Assembly (NCBI RefSeq): GCF_049200465.1
Contig: NZ_CP120836.1
Location: forward strand, 3,162,001-3,226,000
DNA length: 64,000 nucleotides
Direction: 5' to 3'
Source: Leptothermofonsia sp049200465
GTDB lineage: Bacteria > Cyanobacteriota > Cyanobacteriia > Leptolyngbyales > Leptolyngbyaceae
Shown here: piece after piece, positions 26,276 through 34,485 of the stretch
Position numbering within the stretch: the first letter of the stretch is position 1
Layout: each line of letters opens with the position of its first letter
The notes under the pieces: model-generated
What the model saw: only the letters and a program-made list of their open reading frames with translations
Told to the model about the DNA's origin: nothing
Databases searched by the model: none
Program-made: the position numbers and the translations under genes

Positions 26276-26818
26276 ATGAAAGTCCAATTCCTCTCTGTGA
26301 TGGCGATCGCTTTTCTTGCAGGTTGCTCCGGCGTTCCCGGATATGGAAATAACTACGGGGATGTTCAAGACAACGGTCGCAATACCTCAGATAGCACTCA
26401 AAATCCCGTTCATCAACAAGAAGAACAACAAAATAACGTCCAGAGCAGTACCCCAGCAGATGATCGAGTTTTGGAACTGCCATCTCCCGAAACATCTCCC
26501 CAGTCTCCAGAAGTTGCGCTTGCTTCTCACTTAAAGCAGATGGGAGCAATTCTTTATGACGCCGAAGATTGCACCTATTGCAAAAAGCAGCAAAGGTTTT
26601 TTGGCCCTGTTGCTTTTCAACAGCTACGGGTTGTTAACTGTGGCCCCTGGAACAATCCCTACCCGGAGTGTAGACAGATCGGAATTCGCATTTTTCCAAC
26701 CTGGGAGATTGGTGGTAAACGTTATCCAACGATTCTGCCTTTAGAGGAGCTGGCGGCAATTTCCGGTTTCAGCTCATCCAGCAATACTCAGACCTCTGGC
26801 AATTTGGGGAATCTTTAA
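26276..26818 (+). CDS. Lipoprotein with a C-terminal thioredoxin/glutaredoxin-like domain
   Basis: A 180-residue exported lipoprotein. Start chosen at ATG 26276 with GGAGA 5 bp upstream. The signal ends in a lipobox (AIAFLAGCSG). A Gln/Asn/Ser-rich linker follows, then a small redox fold from about residue 90: ILYDAEDCTYCKKQQRFFGP has a CxxC (CTYC) motif, followed by CGPWNNPYPECRQIGIRIFP with the cis-Pro (FPTW). This is the thioredoxin-like module found attached to VKOR proteins in cyanobacteria. Its stop is directly adjacent to the start of the CcdA-like gene (no gap), so the two are probably translated together and exchange thiol electrons across the membrane. Confidence 0.82.
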   Translation: MKVQFLSVMAIAFLAGCSGVPGYGNNYGDVQDNGRNTSDSTQNPVHQQEEQQNNVQSSTPADDRVLELPSPETSPQSPEVALASHLKQMGAILYDAEDCTYCKKQQRFFGPVAFQQLRVVNCGPWNNPYPECRQIGIRIFPTWEIGGKRYPTILPLEELAAISGFSSSSNTQTSGNLGNL

Positions 26819-27678
26819 ATGAAAAAACTCCCTGAGATGACGGGGCATTCTACCCAGTTTGTTTTGGGATCAATGCTAGCGATCGCAGCCTTTTTCATAA
26901 CCCTCTTTCTGGGAAATTCGCAACCTGTTGTCGATATTCTGGTCGATCTTCAAATGGCTTACCGGAGTTGGTTGCAGTCTTTTCATGCTTCCAATCCTTT
27001 GCTGCTTATGATTCCCTGCTTCATTGGAGGATTGGTGGTCAGCATTTCTCCCTGCACCTTATCCCTGCTACCCGTTAACCTGACCTATATTGGAACGCAG
27101 GAATTTACCTCCCACATAGATGCCTTCAAAAAGTCCTTTCTTTTTGTTCTGGGAACGGCAACAGTTCTGACTTTACTTGGACTCTTGTCTGGTTTTCAGG
27201 GTTTTGTTCTGATCGATTACCAGGGTTATATCTATCTTGCGATCGGGCTGTTGATGCTTAGTATGGGATTGAACTTGCTGTTCTCGTTTTCCCGCCGATT
27301 GAATTTGTCTTTTTTACAAAGAAGCTCGAACTCAATTGCGGAAAGAATTCGGTCAAGCATTACTGGCCCCTATGGTGTCGGGATGTCTTTTGCACTGGTC
27401 ATTACTCCCTGTGCCAGCCCAATCCTCTTTTCTGTTTTGGCAATGGCTGCTGCCACCCGTTCCGCAATTCAGGGAGCTGCAATGCTTTTTGCCTATGCGT
27501 TGGGTTATACCGGACTTATTTTTCTAGCAGGAGTTTTTACTGGACTTGCAAAACAGGTACGAAAGCTCTCCCCCCCTACACTCAAAGAATTTCCACGATA
27601 GCGGCGATCGCCATGCTGATAATTGGCTGCTCCTACATCCTAAATGGAATTCAGTGGTTCCTAACCGCTGGTAATTAG
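26819..27678 (+). pseudogene. ccdA: CcdA/DsbD-like thiol electron transporter, C-terminus frameshifted
   Basis: Polytopic membrane protein passing reducing equivalents from cytoplasmic thioredoxin to extracytoplasmic thiol proteins. Two Cys-Pro-flanked motifs carry the redox cysteines: VVSISPCTLSLLPVN (residues about 75-90) and VITPCASPILFSVL (about 195-210). As read, translation stops at 27,601 after LKEFPR, giving 260 residues. The final helix is encoded in another frame: ISTIAAIAMLIIGCSYILNG, ending at the TAG at 27,676-27,678. Removing one C from the seven-C run at 27,570-27,576 restores it. The loss would remove the last membrane helix but not the cysteines, so partial function is possible. 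A miscounted homopolymer is the main alternative. Partner lipoprotein is directly upstream. Confidence 0.82.
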
Positions 27679-27687
27679 GAAGCTGGT

Positions 27688-27791
27688 ATAGCGATCCTTC
27701 TTGCAATTTGAACGGGGTGCAGGGGTGGAACCCCTGCGTGGGGGACTCGCCCCCACCCCCCTTGTTCACAAACTATTTGTGGACGCTATAG
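27688..27791. repeat. Palindromic element, family C (full copy)
   Basis: Bounded by TATAGCGATCC and GGACGCTATA, imperfect inverted ends. Core GCAGGGGTGGAACCCCTGC and GGGGGACTCGCCCCC. Partial copies lie at 2,551 and 18,710. Confidence 0.7.
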
Positions 27792-27941
27792 TTGTTGGTT
27801 GTTAGTTGTTAGAGAGGAGTGAGGTGAAAAGGGGAGCGGGGGAGTAAGGGGGGAGGAAGGGGAGCAACTTACTCTCATCCCTAACCTCCAGCTCCTGGCC
27901 CCTATGCACCCGTCCAACCATCCACTCCATCAGCCCGTTCG

Positions 27942-28014
27942 GCGTTGCTGAATTTGAGTACGAAATAGGTGTAGCATGCTCGAAACTTCGTTTCGATTCA
28001 TATTGCTTTTCAGC
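27942..28014. repeat. Short inverted element sharing GCGTTGCTGA ends
   Basis: Begins CGGCGTTGCTGAATTTGAGT and ends ATTGCTTTTCAGCAACG, an imperfect inverted repeat of about 75 bp. The first 17 bp also occur inside the A1 element at about 1,553. The remainder of the gap 27,792-28,056 is GTTGTTAGT-type and GGGGAG-type simple repeat with no gene. Confidence 0.5.
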
Positions 28015-28056
28015 AACGTCCCCTGTTCCCTATTTCCTACTCCTTTTCAATCAACT

Positions 28057-28338
28057 CTAATGAAGATTCACCACCTTATCCTTAAACTGCTTGCCAGCAC
28101 TAAAAGCAGGTACTCTTGTGGCTGGAATTTGAATGGGTTTCCCCGTAGACGGGTTGCGGCCCTCACGGGCCTGCCGATCCCTTGACTCAAAAGTTCCAAA
28201 CCCAACCAGAGTGACCTTTTCACCTGTAGCAACGGTTTCTGTAATCACATCTAGCGCGGCTGTCAGAATGGCATCAGCCTCTTTTTTGGTGACATTGGCT
28301 TTCTCAGCGATTTTGTCAACCAGTTCGCCCTTATTCAT
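28057..28338 (-). CDS. hup: HU family DNA-binding protein
   Basis: Small histone-like nucleoid protein of 93 residues that bends and coats DNA. Canonical HU sequence: MNKGELVDKIAEKANVTKKE, TLVGFGTFESRDRQAREGRN, and the DNA-wrapping beta arm GRNPSTGKPIQIPATRVPAF, ending SAGKQFKDKVVNLH. The frame continues upstream for 87 codons, but the start is ATG 28338: it gives the standard HU N-terminus and has GAGGA 7 bases ahead. It is followed downstream by repeats, and a tRNA gene lies upstream on the opposite strand. Confidence 0.96.
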   Translation of the reverse strand: MNKGELVDKIAEKANVTKKEADAILTAALDVITETVATGEKVTLVGFGTFESRDRQAREGRNPSTGKPIQIPATRVPAFSAGKQFKDKVVNLH

Positions 28339-28586
28339 CTCAAATTCCTCAAGTGAATCGGTGTGATTGTATTCCACAGTGCTCAAGAGTTCAAGAACAC
28401 AGCCGTCTTTCCGTTGCCTGAAAACTGGAGGATGTTTCCCAAAAGCCTCTTTTTTTTTGACCTGATAAAAGGCCCCAATAAAAAGCATGTAGTTGCCAGC
28501 ATCCTTGTGTAAGGATAAGATTAGAGATCGCAAGTAGCCGGGAAAACAGTCAGCAAGCAATTTCGCAAAGGTTGAAAACGGCTCTG

Positions 28587-28658
<72 letters not shown>

Positions 28659-28733
28659 TATTAGATGATTAGATAAAGATAAATGAAAAAGTAGAAAAGA
28701 TAAAAAGTAGAAAACCCAAGCTATACAAGCTCT

Positions 28734-28761
28734 ATAGTCTTGATTTGATAGTCTTGATTTG
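28734..28761. repeat. Perfect 14-bp tandem duplication
   Basis: ATAGTCTTGATTTG twice, downstream of the tRNA gene. Confidence 0.75.
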
Positions 28762-28802
28762 GCTGGCCTTTAACTACTGAAACCAGAGGATTCTCAGTAG
28801 TA

Positions 28803-28914
28803 CAGCGGTAGTCATTGTGGTTAGGACGGGGCGCAGGGGTTCCACCCCTGGCTGGGGCTTCGCCCCACTCCTCTCTAATTCCAATGTCCTAATGGCACCC
28901 GCTTAGAGCTATAC
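28803..28914. repeat. MITE-like element, family A2 (copy 2)
   Basis: GCGGTAGTCATTGTGGTTAG at one end, CACCCGCTTAGAGCTATA at the other; core AGGGGTTCCACCCCTG and GGGGCTTCGCCCC. Inverted relative to 26,139-26,252. Confidence 0.7.
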
Positions 28915-28919
28915 AAGTT

Positions 28920-29274
28920 ATTAAGATTGACTTTTTATTAAGATTGACTTTTTGAGACCCGATGTTCCGTCAGAAAAAGTTTGACGGGACGAAGATCTGA
29001 TATCCAATTGATCATCGCTGTTCGGCAGCATTCTCTAAGCAGCATTCCCTAAAAGGGGAAGTGCTAAGCGTATAAGCTCAGGCATCCTTTCCTGAAAAAG
29101 TTTAATAGCTTCTTAACCAAGAGACTCAATCGGAAGCAAGAAAGGAAATCAATTCTTTGCATAAAACTTCTTTGCATAAAACTGTCTTGCATAAAACTGT
29201 CAATTTTCATGACTTTATCGCCCATTCTCATATCGAGCGATTGATTTCCGGTAATGTGTGATTTCCGGTAATGT
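28920..29274. repeat. Series of short tandem duplications before the island
   Basis: ATTAAGATTGACTTTTT twice (17 bp, 28,920-28,953); TTCTTTGCATAAAAC twice (15 bp, 29,153-29,182) running into TTGCATAAAACTGTC twice (15 bp, 29,172-29,201); and TGATTTCCGGTAATGT twice with a 17-bp period (29,242-29,274). No gene is recognisable in 28,659-29,365. Confidence 0.8.
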
Positions 29275-29365
29275 CTAAATATATAAGTCCATTACTACAG
29301 TTTGAAATTAGTGGCGACTAGCACCGTTCATCATTACCTCTTGAGGTTCTACTGCTACTCTCACA

Positions 29366-32300
29366 TTACTTCTGCTCAAATGATTGACTGTTGAACTTGA
29401 GCGTTCGGCAATTTTCCATGACGGTACGTGCTACATCATCCGGTACTCCCTCAGGAATTTCAGCTTCAATCTCTAGCGTCATTTTGACCGTTGCGCCAGG
29501 CAAAGTGGTTAGATGTTGAATGACCTCGTTCGCGATCGCCGAAACATCTCGGTTAATTCGCATCGCATCAATATCCACATTTCCATAAAATCTACGGAGG
29601 ATAGGTGCTTGAGTTCCTCCTGCCCCGCCCTGCTCACCATTCTTTGTAGCATTATCACCAGAACCATGCGACAAGTCGCCACTAGCGCGAACAGAGGGTG
29701 TACTGCCACCAGTTGTTCCGTCCACGGGAATGGTTATAGCCTCTCCAGTGTTAATTGTGATTGCCTGAGCGGCTTCAGCATTAAATTGCTGCTGAGCAAC
29801 TTCTGGCTTAACCAACAGGCTTTGGGGGCTAATGCTGGGGTTGATACCTGTGCCTACCTGAAGACCGAGATACCTCCCTTTTGCGTCATCAAAGCCTTCC
29901 GCATAGGCAAAGTTATCAGCCCACACCGTTGAAGTCACACCATCTTGCACGGCTTGCAAAAGAACCGATTGATCCTTCAAGCGCGGGAGATAGAGGTACT
30001 GGGTGAGATATTCCCAAAGCCGTTTGAGATCGATGTGATTCGTGTCTCGCCAGAGAAATTTATCCAGTGCTTCGAGTCGCAGATTGGTAGCCGCATAGGT
30101 GGCAAGCAGATCGCCTTCATAGACTGCTTTGCAACTGGCACGCAGGATGGGTGAACCCTGCTCTTGCAGTCGAGTTTCCTTCCACTCAATACCACCCTGA
30201 GCTTTGGGTTGATTCGGTATCAGCAGCCACTGATAGGTCTCACAGAGGATATTATCAACGTCTTTGTTGGTGCTATCGCATTTGGTTTCAGCTTGACTGC
30301 GTTGAAAGTTATCCAGATTCAGGGTCTGCTTCTTATCGTCAGCCAGAACAGATTTCCAGGCTAGGTATTGGGCGACATAGCGTCCTAGGTTTTCAATTTT
30401 GGTTTTATCCGGTGCCAGGAACAGCAGGGTGTTTTTGTAATAGCGGGGGCTGCTGCCTCTATGATTCAGGGCATCCTCGACCCACTGGCGAGCAGCGCTG
30501 TCTTCGGTGCCTTTGCTATGGGGATGTTGGGGATCGAGTACCACCAACCGAACTCCCAAGTTTGGATCGTCAGGGATGTCGGCGGTGGAGTCGGGCGCGA
30601 CATGGACGGCACTGAACTCGCCCCGGTTTTTATCGGACTTGAGGCGTTTGATGATTTCTTCCCAGACCGGGTAGCGATCGCCCAACAGTTGTTCTGCCCG
30701 TTCTTGGGCGGTGCGGTTGACATTGGGCTGGGTAGACACCCAATAGCGCTTGCTCTCATCAACGTAGAGGTAGGTGGCCTGATCTGTCAGTCGGCGCAGG
30801 GCATCGCCAAAGGTGGACGCACTTTCCCCCGGTTGAACGCAGCCTAGTTTGACTCTGCGATCGTCTAAGCCGCGATTGGCTGCTCGCAAGGTAGGCGCAG
30901 AACCCATAAAGACGGTGCGGGTGACGCGGCGACAGGCCGAGTAACGCCCCAGATTCGGATTGTTGCGATCGAGGGCAAGGGGGAGGGAATTGGCTCCATC
31001 CACATCCTTGTCGATCACGGGAATCCAGTTGTCCTCCAGATAACGGGCGAGTTCGGACTGCACCTGCGGATCGTCCATGGGCACATGGGCAGGCAGGATC
31101 ATCAAGCTTTTGTCGTCGCGTTCCCAGAGAGAGTGAATCACCTTTGCCATCAGCCGCAGCACGCCGCGAGTCCGCTGAAATTTGTCGAGGGTAGACCAAT
31201 CCGAATAAAGGCGATCGAACAATTCGGGATGGATGGGGTAGGCATCTCGCATTCGCCGCTCGTAGTCAGCTTCCTTACATTCGCTCGGAAACTCTTGGCT
31301 TTGGTTGCGGTACAGATCAGCAAAGGCTTTGACAACCGCATCCCGCTGGACAAATAGTTGTGGGTCAGTGATGGGTTGGAACAAGCGCCGTCGCACAATT
31401 TCAAAACTTTCTTCCGCGCTGGCGGGTCGCCAAGGGGATTCCACCCGACCGATCGCATTTCTGAGTCTGTCTAGGGCTTCTTTGCCGCGTTCTCCTCCGG
31501 TTTCAATATCGGTACTTCGGGTTTGTCCTGTTTTGGAATCTTGGGTTTCAGAGGCGGGGATGCTAACGGCCAAGAGGGTTCGGTCTGCATTCTTTGCCGA
31601 TTCGCTGAGGGTCTGGGCAAAGGTGAATTGGGTATCGAAGCTACCACCCGCTAGGTCGCTCTGTTCGTGTAACTGCCGCGCATAGGCAACCCATTCATCA
31701 ATCAGAATCAAACAGGGAGAATAGCGGTTAAACAGTTGGGTCAAGGTATCGCCGGGATTAGTTGAGGTTTCATCGGCTCGGCGCACCAGTTCGTAGCCCT
31801 CGGCTCCCCCCAGTTGCCAAGCAAGTTCTCCCCAAAGCGTTTTGATCGGGGGACGTTTTTGCTTGTCATGTTCGGGTTTGTAGGGGACAATTCCACTGGG
31901 TTGGAGCTTATTGCCAACCAAGACAGCCACGTTGACATTTTGGGGTGGTTTATCGAGGCCAGTTGCCTGGAAGAGAGATTCCATGCCGGGCAGGTCGGAA
32001 ATTTCCCTGGCGTTGCACAAGTGATACAGGGCGAGCATCGCATGGGTTTTCCCACCCCCGAAGTTGGTTTGCAGTTGGATGACGGGATCGCCGCCTTGAC
32101 CACTCAGCCGCCGCAGGGCATTGGTGAGGAGTTGTTTCAGTCCTTCGGTCAGGTAAGTGCGGCGATAGAATTCGGTGGGGTCGCGGTACTCATCGGAGCC
32201 TTCATCCAGATAGACCTGCCAGAGGTCGGCGGCAAATTCGGCTTGTTGGAAATTGCCAGAAGCAACATCGGGGTGAGGGGTAGCAATTTCGCGCCAGGGT

Positions 32301-32806
32301 TTTAGCCCCGTCATCGGTTGGCCTTCCGTTGGTGCAACTGCGGCTTTTCGAGTTTCCCGCCGAGCTTGGTCTTCAAAACGCACCCGCAGCAGTTCTTGTT
32401 TCTGTTTTTCGACTTGATCGGCTTCTGGAGCAGAGACGGCAGTGAGGAGACGAGCGATGGTATCCAAAGCGCGATAGGCATCATCGGTGGTGAAGGTGGT
32501 TTTGTGCGCCCAGTTGTTGCGAGTTGTGCGGAGTTCGCTAACCAGGGTTCGTTCGGATTGTCCTAAAGGGTTCTTAAAAACATTGTTCCATTGCTCCCAC
32601 ATCACAATCAGTAAGGCGGAGACATCTTCCTGAAGAACATCCTGGGCTTTTTTATACTTGACATAGCTATCGGGTAAACAGGCTGAGGCGGCGACAATCC
32701 AGCGATCGCCATGTATGGCCTTCATCTCCCGCTCAACAAAGGGGTAGAGCCCATCGCGGAGTAGATTCAGGGCGCGTCCGACTCGTTCGTGATTGCTGAT
32801 GGCCAT
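29366..32806 (-). CDS. Swt1-type HEPN / DUF499 (COG1483) AAA+ ATPase, island core protein
   Basis: A 1146-residue protein. Residues about 1-125 form a Swt1-like HEPN domain: ALNLLRDGLYPFVEREMKAI, then TTRNNWAHKTTFTTDDAYRA, where RNNWAH is an Rx4H motif like that of HEPN ribonucleases. The DUF499 ATPase follows, with Walker A in QTNFGGGKTHAMLALYHL (about residue 250) and Walker B in CLILIDEWVAYARQLHE (about 370), plus RTLLAVSIPASETQ and a long helical/beta C-terminal half. It ends in a domain with VKMTLEIEAEIPEGVPDDVA, which resembles the C-terminus of other DUF499 proteins. The gene is intact, unlike its methylase and helicase partners. Families of this kind neighbour COG1743 methylases and helicases in defence islands; a phage-sensing or effector role is inference. 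Upstream by 74 bp are two Uma2 genes. Confidence 0.85.
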   Translation of the reverse strand: MAISNHERVGRALNLLRDGLYPFVEREMKAIHGDRWIVAASACLPDSYVKYKKAQDVLQEDVSALLIVMWEQWNNVFKNPLGQSERTLVSELRTTRNNWAHKTTFTTDDAYRALDTIARLLTAVSAPEADQVEKQKQELLRVRFEDQARRETRKAAVAPTEGQPMTGLKPWREIATPHPDVASGNFQQAEFAADLWQVYLDEGSDEYRDPTEFYRRTYLTEGLKQLLTNALRRLSGQGGDPVIQLQTNFGGGKTHAMLALYHLCNAREISDLPGMESLFQATGLDKPPQNVNVAVLVGNKLQPSGIVPYKPEHDKQKRPPIKTLWGELAWQLGGAEGYELVRRADETSTNPGDTLTQLFNRYSPCLILIDEWVAYARQLHEQSDLAGGSFDTQFTFAQTLSESAKNADRTLLAVSIPASETQDSKTGQTRSTDIETGGERGKEALDRLRNAIGRVESPWRPASAEESFEIVRRRLFQPITDPQLFVQRDAVVKAFADLYRNQSQEFPSECKEADYERRMRDAYPIHPELFDRLYSDWSTLDKFQRTRGVLRLMAKVIHSLWERDDKSLMILPAHVPMDDPQVQSELARYLEDNWIPVIDKDVDGANSLPLALDRNNPNLGRYSACRRVTRTVFMGSAPTLRAANRGLDDRRVKLGCVQPGESASTFGDALRRLTDQATYLYVDESKRYWVSTQPNVNRTAQERAEQLLGDRYPVWEEIIKRLKSDKNRGEFSAVHVAPDSTADIPDDPNLGVRLVVLDPQHPHSKGTEDSAARQWVEDALNHRGSSPRYYKNTLLFLAPDKTKIENLGRYVAQYLAWKSVLADDKKQTLNLDNFQRSQAETKCDSTNKDVDNILCETYQWLLIPNQPKAQGGIEWKETRLQEQGSPILRASCKAVYEGDLLATYAATNLRLEALDKFLWRDTNHIDLKRLWEYLTQYLYLPRLKDQSVLLQAVQDGVTSTVWADNFAYAEGFDDAKGRYLGLQVGTGINPSISPQSLLVKPEVAQQQFNAEAAQAITINTGEAITIPVDGTTGGSTPSVRASGDLSHGSGDNATKNGEQGGAGGTQAPILRRFYGNVDIDAMRINRDVSAIANEVIQHLTTLPGATVKMTLEIEAEIPEGVPDDVARTVMENCRTLKFNSQSFEQK

Positions 32807-32841
32807 AGGAGTGATTGGGTGAGGGTGAGATGAGGATAAGG

Positions 32842-32870
32842 AACCACAAAGGCACTAAGGGCACTAAGGT
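32842..32870. repeat. CCACRAAGGCAC-type repeat (island family), copy 1
   Basis: GAACCACAAAGGCACTAAGG followed by a second GCACTAAGG unit, in the leader of the HEPN/DUF499 gene. Same family as the copies at 34.4, 36.5, 36.7, 37.4, 37.9, 38.8 and 38.9 kb. Confidence 0.7.
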
Positions 32871-32880
32871 TTTATGGAAA

Positions 32881-33519
32881 TCAAAGGGATCGGATCTTTT
32901 GACGAAAAGCTCGTAAAGCAGGGCTTCTACCGATCGCTCGACTTTGCTCTAATACTTCTGCAACCCACGCCAAAATCGGTAGCTTCGGAAACGTTGAGCT
33001 GGTCGTGGAACTCTGATATTGCCCTGCTTCCAGGCGGTAAATTTTTAGCTCAGTCCCTTCGTAAACCCACAGTTCGGGAACGCCTAAGCGGGTGTAGGCA
33101 TCGATTTGGGTTTTGGAGGTGACATCAACTTCAATGGCGAGATCGGGAGGCGGATCGATCGCCAGATTCAATTGACGTTTGCCGCGCATCTGTTGATGGT
33201 TTTTGATGTAAAAGCACCGATCAGGTTCAAGCCCACTATTAGCTTCCTTTTTTTTGAAGGTAGTTGAACCAAAGCATTCACAATCGATTTCTAGCTCTTC
33301 CAGCAATATCTTAACTAGATCGCCAATCAGTTCCTTATCAACTCTCTGTTCGGGTAATGGCATCCTAATTTCCAAAATTCCATCGCAGTAGGCGATGCGG
33401 CTGGCGCGTTTTTCGCCGAGTTCATCGAGAAAGGCTGCAAATTTTGACCAATCTAAGTCGCGAATCAACAGGCGTTGACCGGGTGGAACCGAAAGTTGGC
33501 GTAGTTGTACCATGACCAT
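32881..33519 (-). CDS. Uma2 family putative endonuclease (1)
   Basis: A 212-residue PD-(D/E)XK-fold protein of the Uma2 (DUF820) family, hugely expanded in cyanobacteria. The nuclease core shows KKKEANSGLEPDRCFYIKNH and then DPPPDLAIEVDVTSKTQIDA, where D-x(n)-E-x-D replaces the more usual E-x-K, followed by KLGVPELWVYEG-type sequence (RLGVPELWVYEGTELKIY). Cellular function of Uma2 proteins is not established; some are linked to transposition. It starts 4 bp after the stop of the second Uma2 gene, so they are probably co-translated. Confidence 0.85.
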   Translation of the reverse strand: MVMVQLRQLSVPPGQRLLIRDLDWSKFAAFLDELGEKRASRIAYCDGILEIRMPLPEQRVDKELIGDLVKILLEELEIDCECFGSTTFKKKEANSGLEPDRCFYIKNHQQMRGKRQLNLAIDPPPDLAIEVDVTSKTQIDAYTRLGVPELWVYEGTELKIYRLEAGQYQSSTTSSTFPKLPILAWVAEVLEQSRAIGRSPALRAFRQKIRSL

Positions 33520-33523
33520 GGTC

Positions 33524-34096
33524 TTATTCCCAGATAGGGATTAAATCCATCGCAAAACCGGGAAGTACCGGATCGCCAGTGAGGGTGTTGGGGCGGTAAA
33601 ACACCCGAACATCTTGCCCAAGAAGGTACACAAAAACTTGCTGGGTTTCGGGAACAATCAACCAACCCAGTTGTGCGCCATTGTTCATATATTCTTGTAG
33701 CTTGGCTTGGAGAATGGATAATTCGTCGGTGGGGGATTTGAGTTCTAGGACGAAGTCGGGACAAAGGGGGGCAAATTTGCGCCGTTGCTCGGGGGATAGG
33801 TTATCCCAGCGAGTTTGTTCAATCCAGGCGGCATCGGGGGAGCGGATGGCTCCGTTGGGGAGGGTGAAACCGGCGGAAGAATCAAAGGCTACTCCGAGTT
33901 TGGCTTGTTGGTTCCAGTACCAAAGTTGGGCGCTCAGGCTCAAATTTTGACGACCACTTTCACTGCCGGCGGGGGACATGACGATCAGTTCTCCTTGGGC
34001 GGTGCGTTCGAGGCGCAACTCGGGGTTCTGTTGGCAGAGTTGGGCAAAGACTTCATCAGTCAGTTGGAGAGTGGGGCGCAGATTAAGGGCAATCAT
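33524..34096 (-). CDS. Uma2 family putative endonuclease (2)
   Basis: A 190-residue Uma2/DUF820 protein. Start chosen at ATG 34096 (MIALNLRPTLQLTDEVFAQL), the usual family N-terminus; the open frame upstream belongs to an antitoxin remnant on the same strand. Motifs: RTAQGELIVMSPAGSESGR, IRSPDAAWIEQTRWDNLSPE (metal Asp), PLCPDFVLELKSPTDELSIL (D...E-L-K), ending GFAMDLIPIWE. The canonical PD...ExK residues are all present, unlike the neighbouring copy. Sits inside the island between the methylase and the HEPN/DUF499 gene. Confidence 0.88.
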   Translation of the reverse strand: MIALNLRPTLQLTDEVFAQLCQQNPELRLERTAQGELIVMSPAGSESGRQNLSLSAQLWYWNQQAKLGVAFDSSAGFTLPNGAIRSPDAAWIEQTRWDNLSPEQRRKFAPLCPDFVLELKSPTDELSILQAKLQEYMNNGAQLGWLIVPETQQVFVYLLGQDVRVFYRPNTLTGDPVLPGFAMDLIPIWE

Positions 34097-34166
34097 GGGA
34101 GTTTCTTTGTGGGGATTACACGTCAATCGGTAAAGGGAAAGGGAACCAACACAACATCGCCTTTCG

Positions 34167-34382
34167 CTAAGGACATGGAATGGGTTCTCCATCCTCCAGG
34201 CTATAGAGGTCGAGTTCGTCATTCAAGAACTCGAAACTACCACCTCGTAGGGCGAGGGTGACGAGATCTGGGCTAGATGGGTGAGCAAAATCAAAGAAAA
34301 GCTTTTCTTCTAAGATGGCTTGCTCCTGTGGGGAGAGCGAACGGATAAGCTAAATGACAGATTCGACTAACCGGGTGTTCAT
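34167..34382 (-). pseudogene. Antitoxin-like small protein, in-frame TAG at codon 11
   Basis: Reading leftward from ATG 34,382: MNTRLVESVI, TAG, LIRSLSPQEQAILEEKLFFD, then a tail FEFLNDELDLYSLEDGEPIP and a stop at 34,167. This is the layout of a common cyanobacterial type II antitoxin: an N-terminal helix pair (SLSPEEQ...LLEEKL) and a (GGSF.FL.DEPDLY..EDGEP) tail. The stop replaces a codon that is usually Gln (CAG to TAG). No toxin gene follows; a Uma2 gene is next. It is too short and broken to be a normal gene and was probably left by an earlier insertion. Confidence 0.6.
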
Positions 34383-34394
34383 GGCTTAACTCCT

Positions 34395-34485
34395 TTAGGA
34401 TTTCTCTGTGTTTTTTAGGATTTCTCTGTGTTTTCTGTGTCTCCGTGGTTTTTATTCACCACAAAGGCACGAAGGGCACGGAGAG
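34395..34485. repeat. Island-family repeat, copy 2, with a 20-bp tandem duplication
   Basis: TTTAGGATTTCTCTGTGTTT repeated twice (34,395-34,434), then CTCCGTGGTT and CACCACAAAGGCACGAAGG, arms of the island repeat in inverted orientation. Lies just after the methylase stop. Confidence 0.7.
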
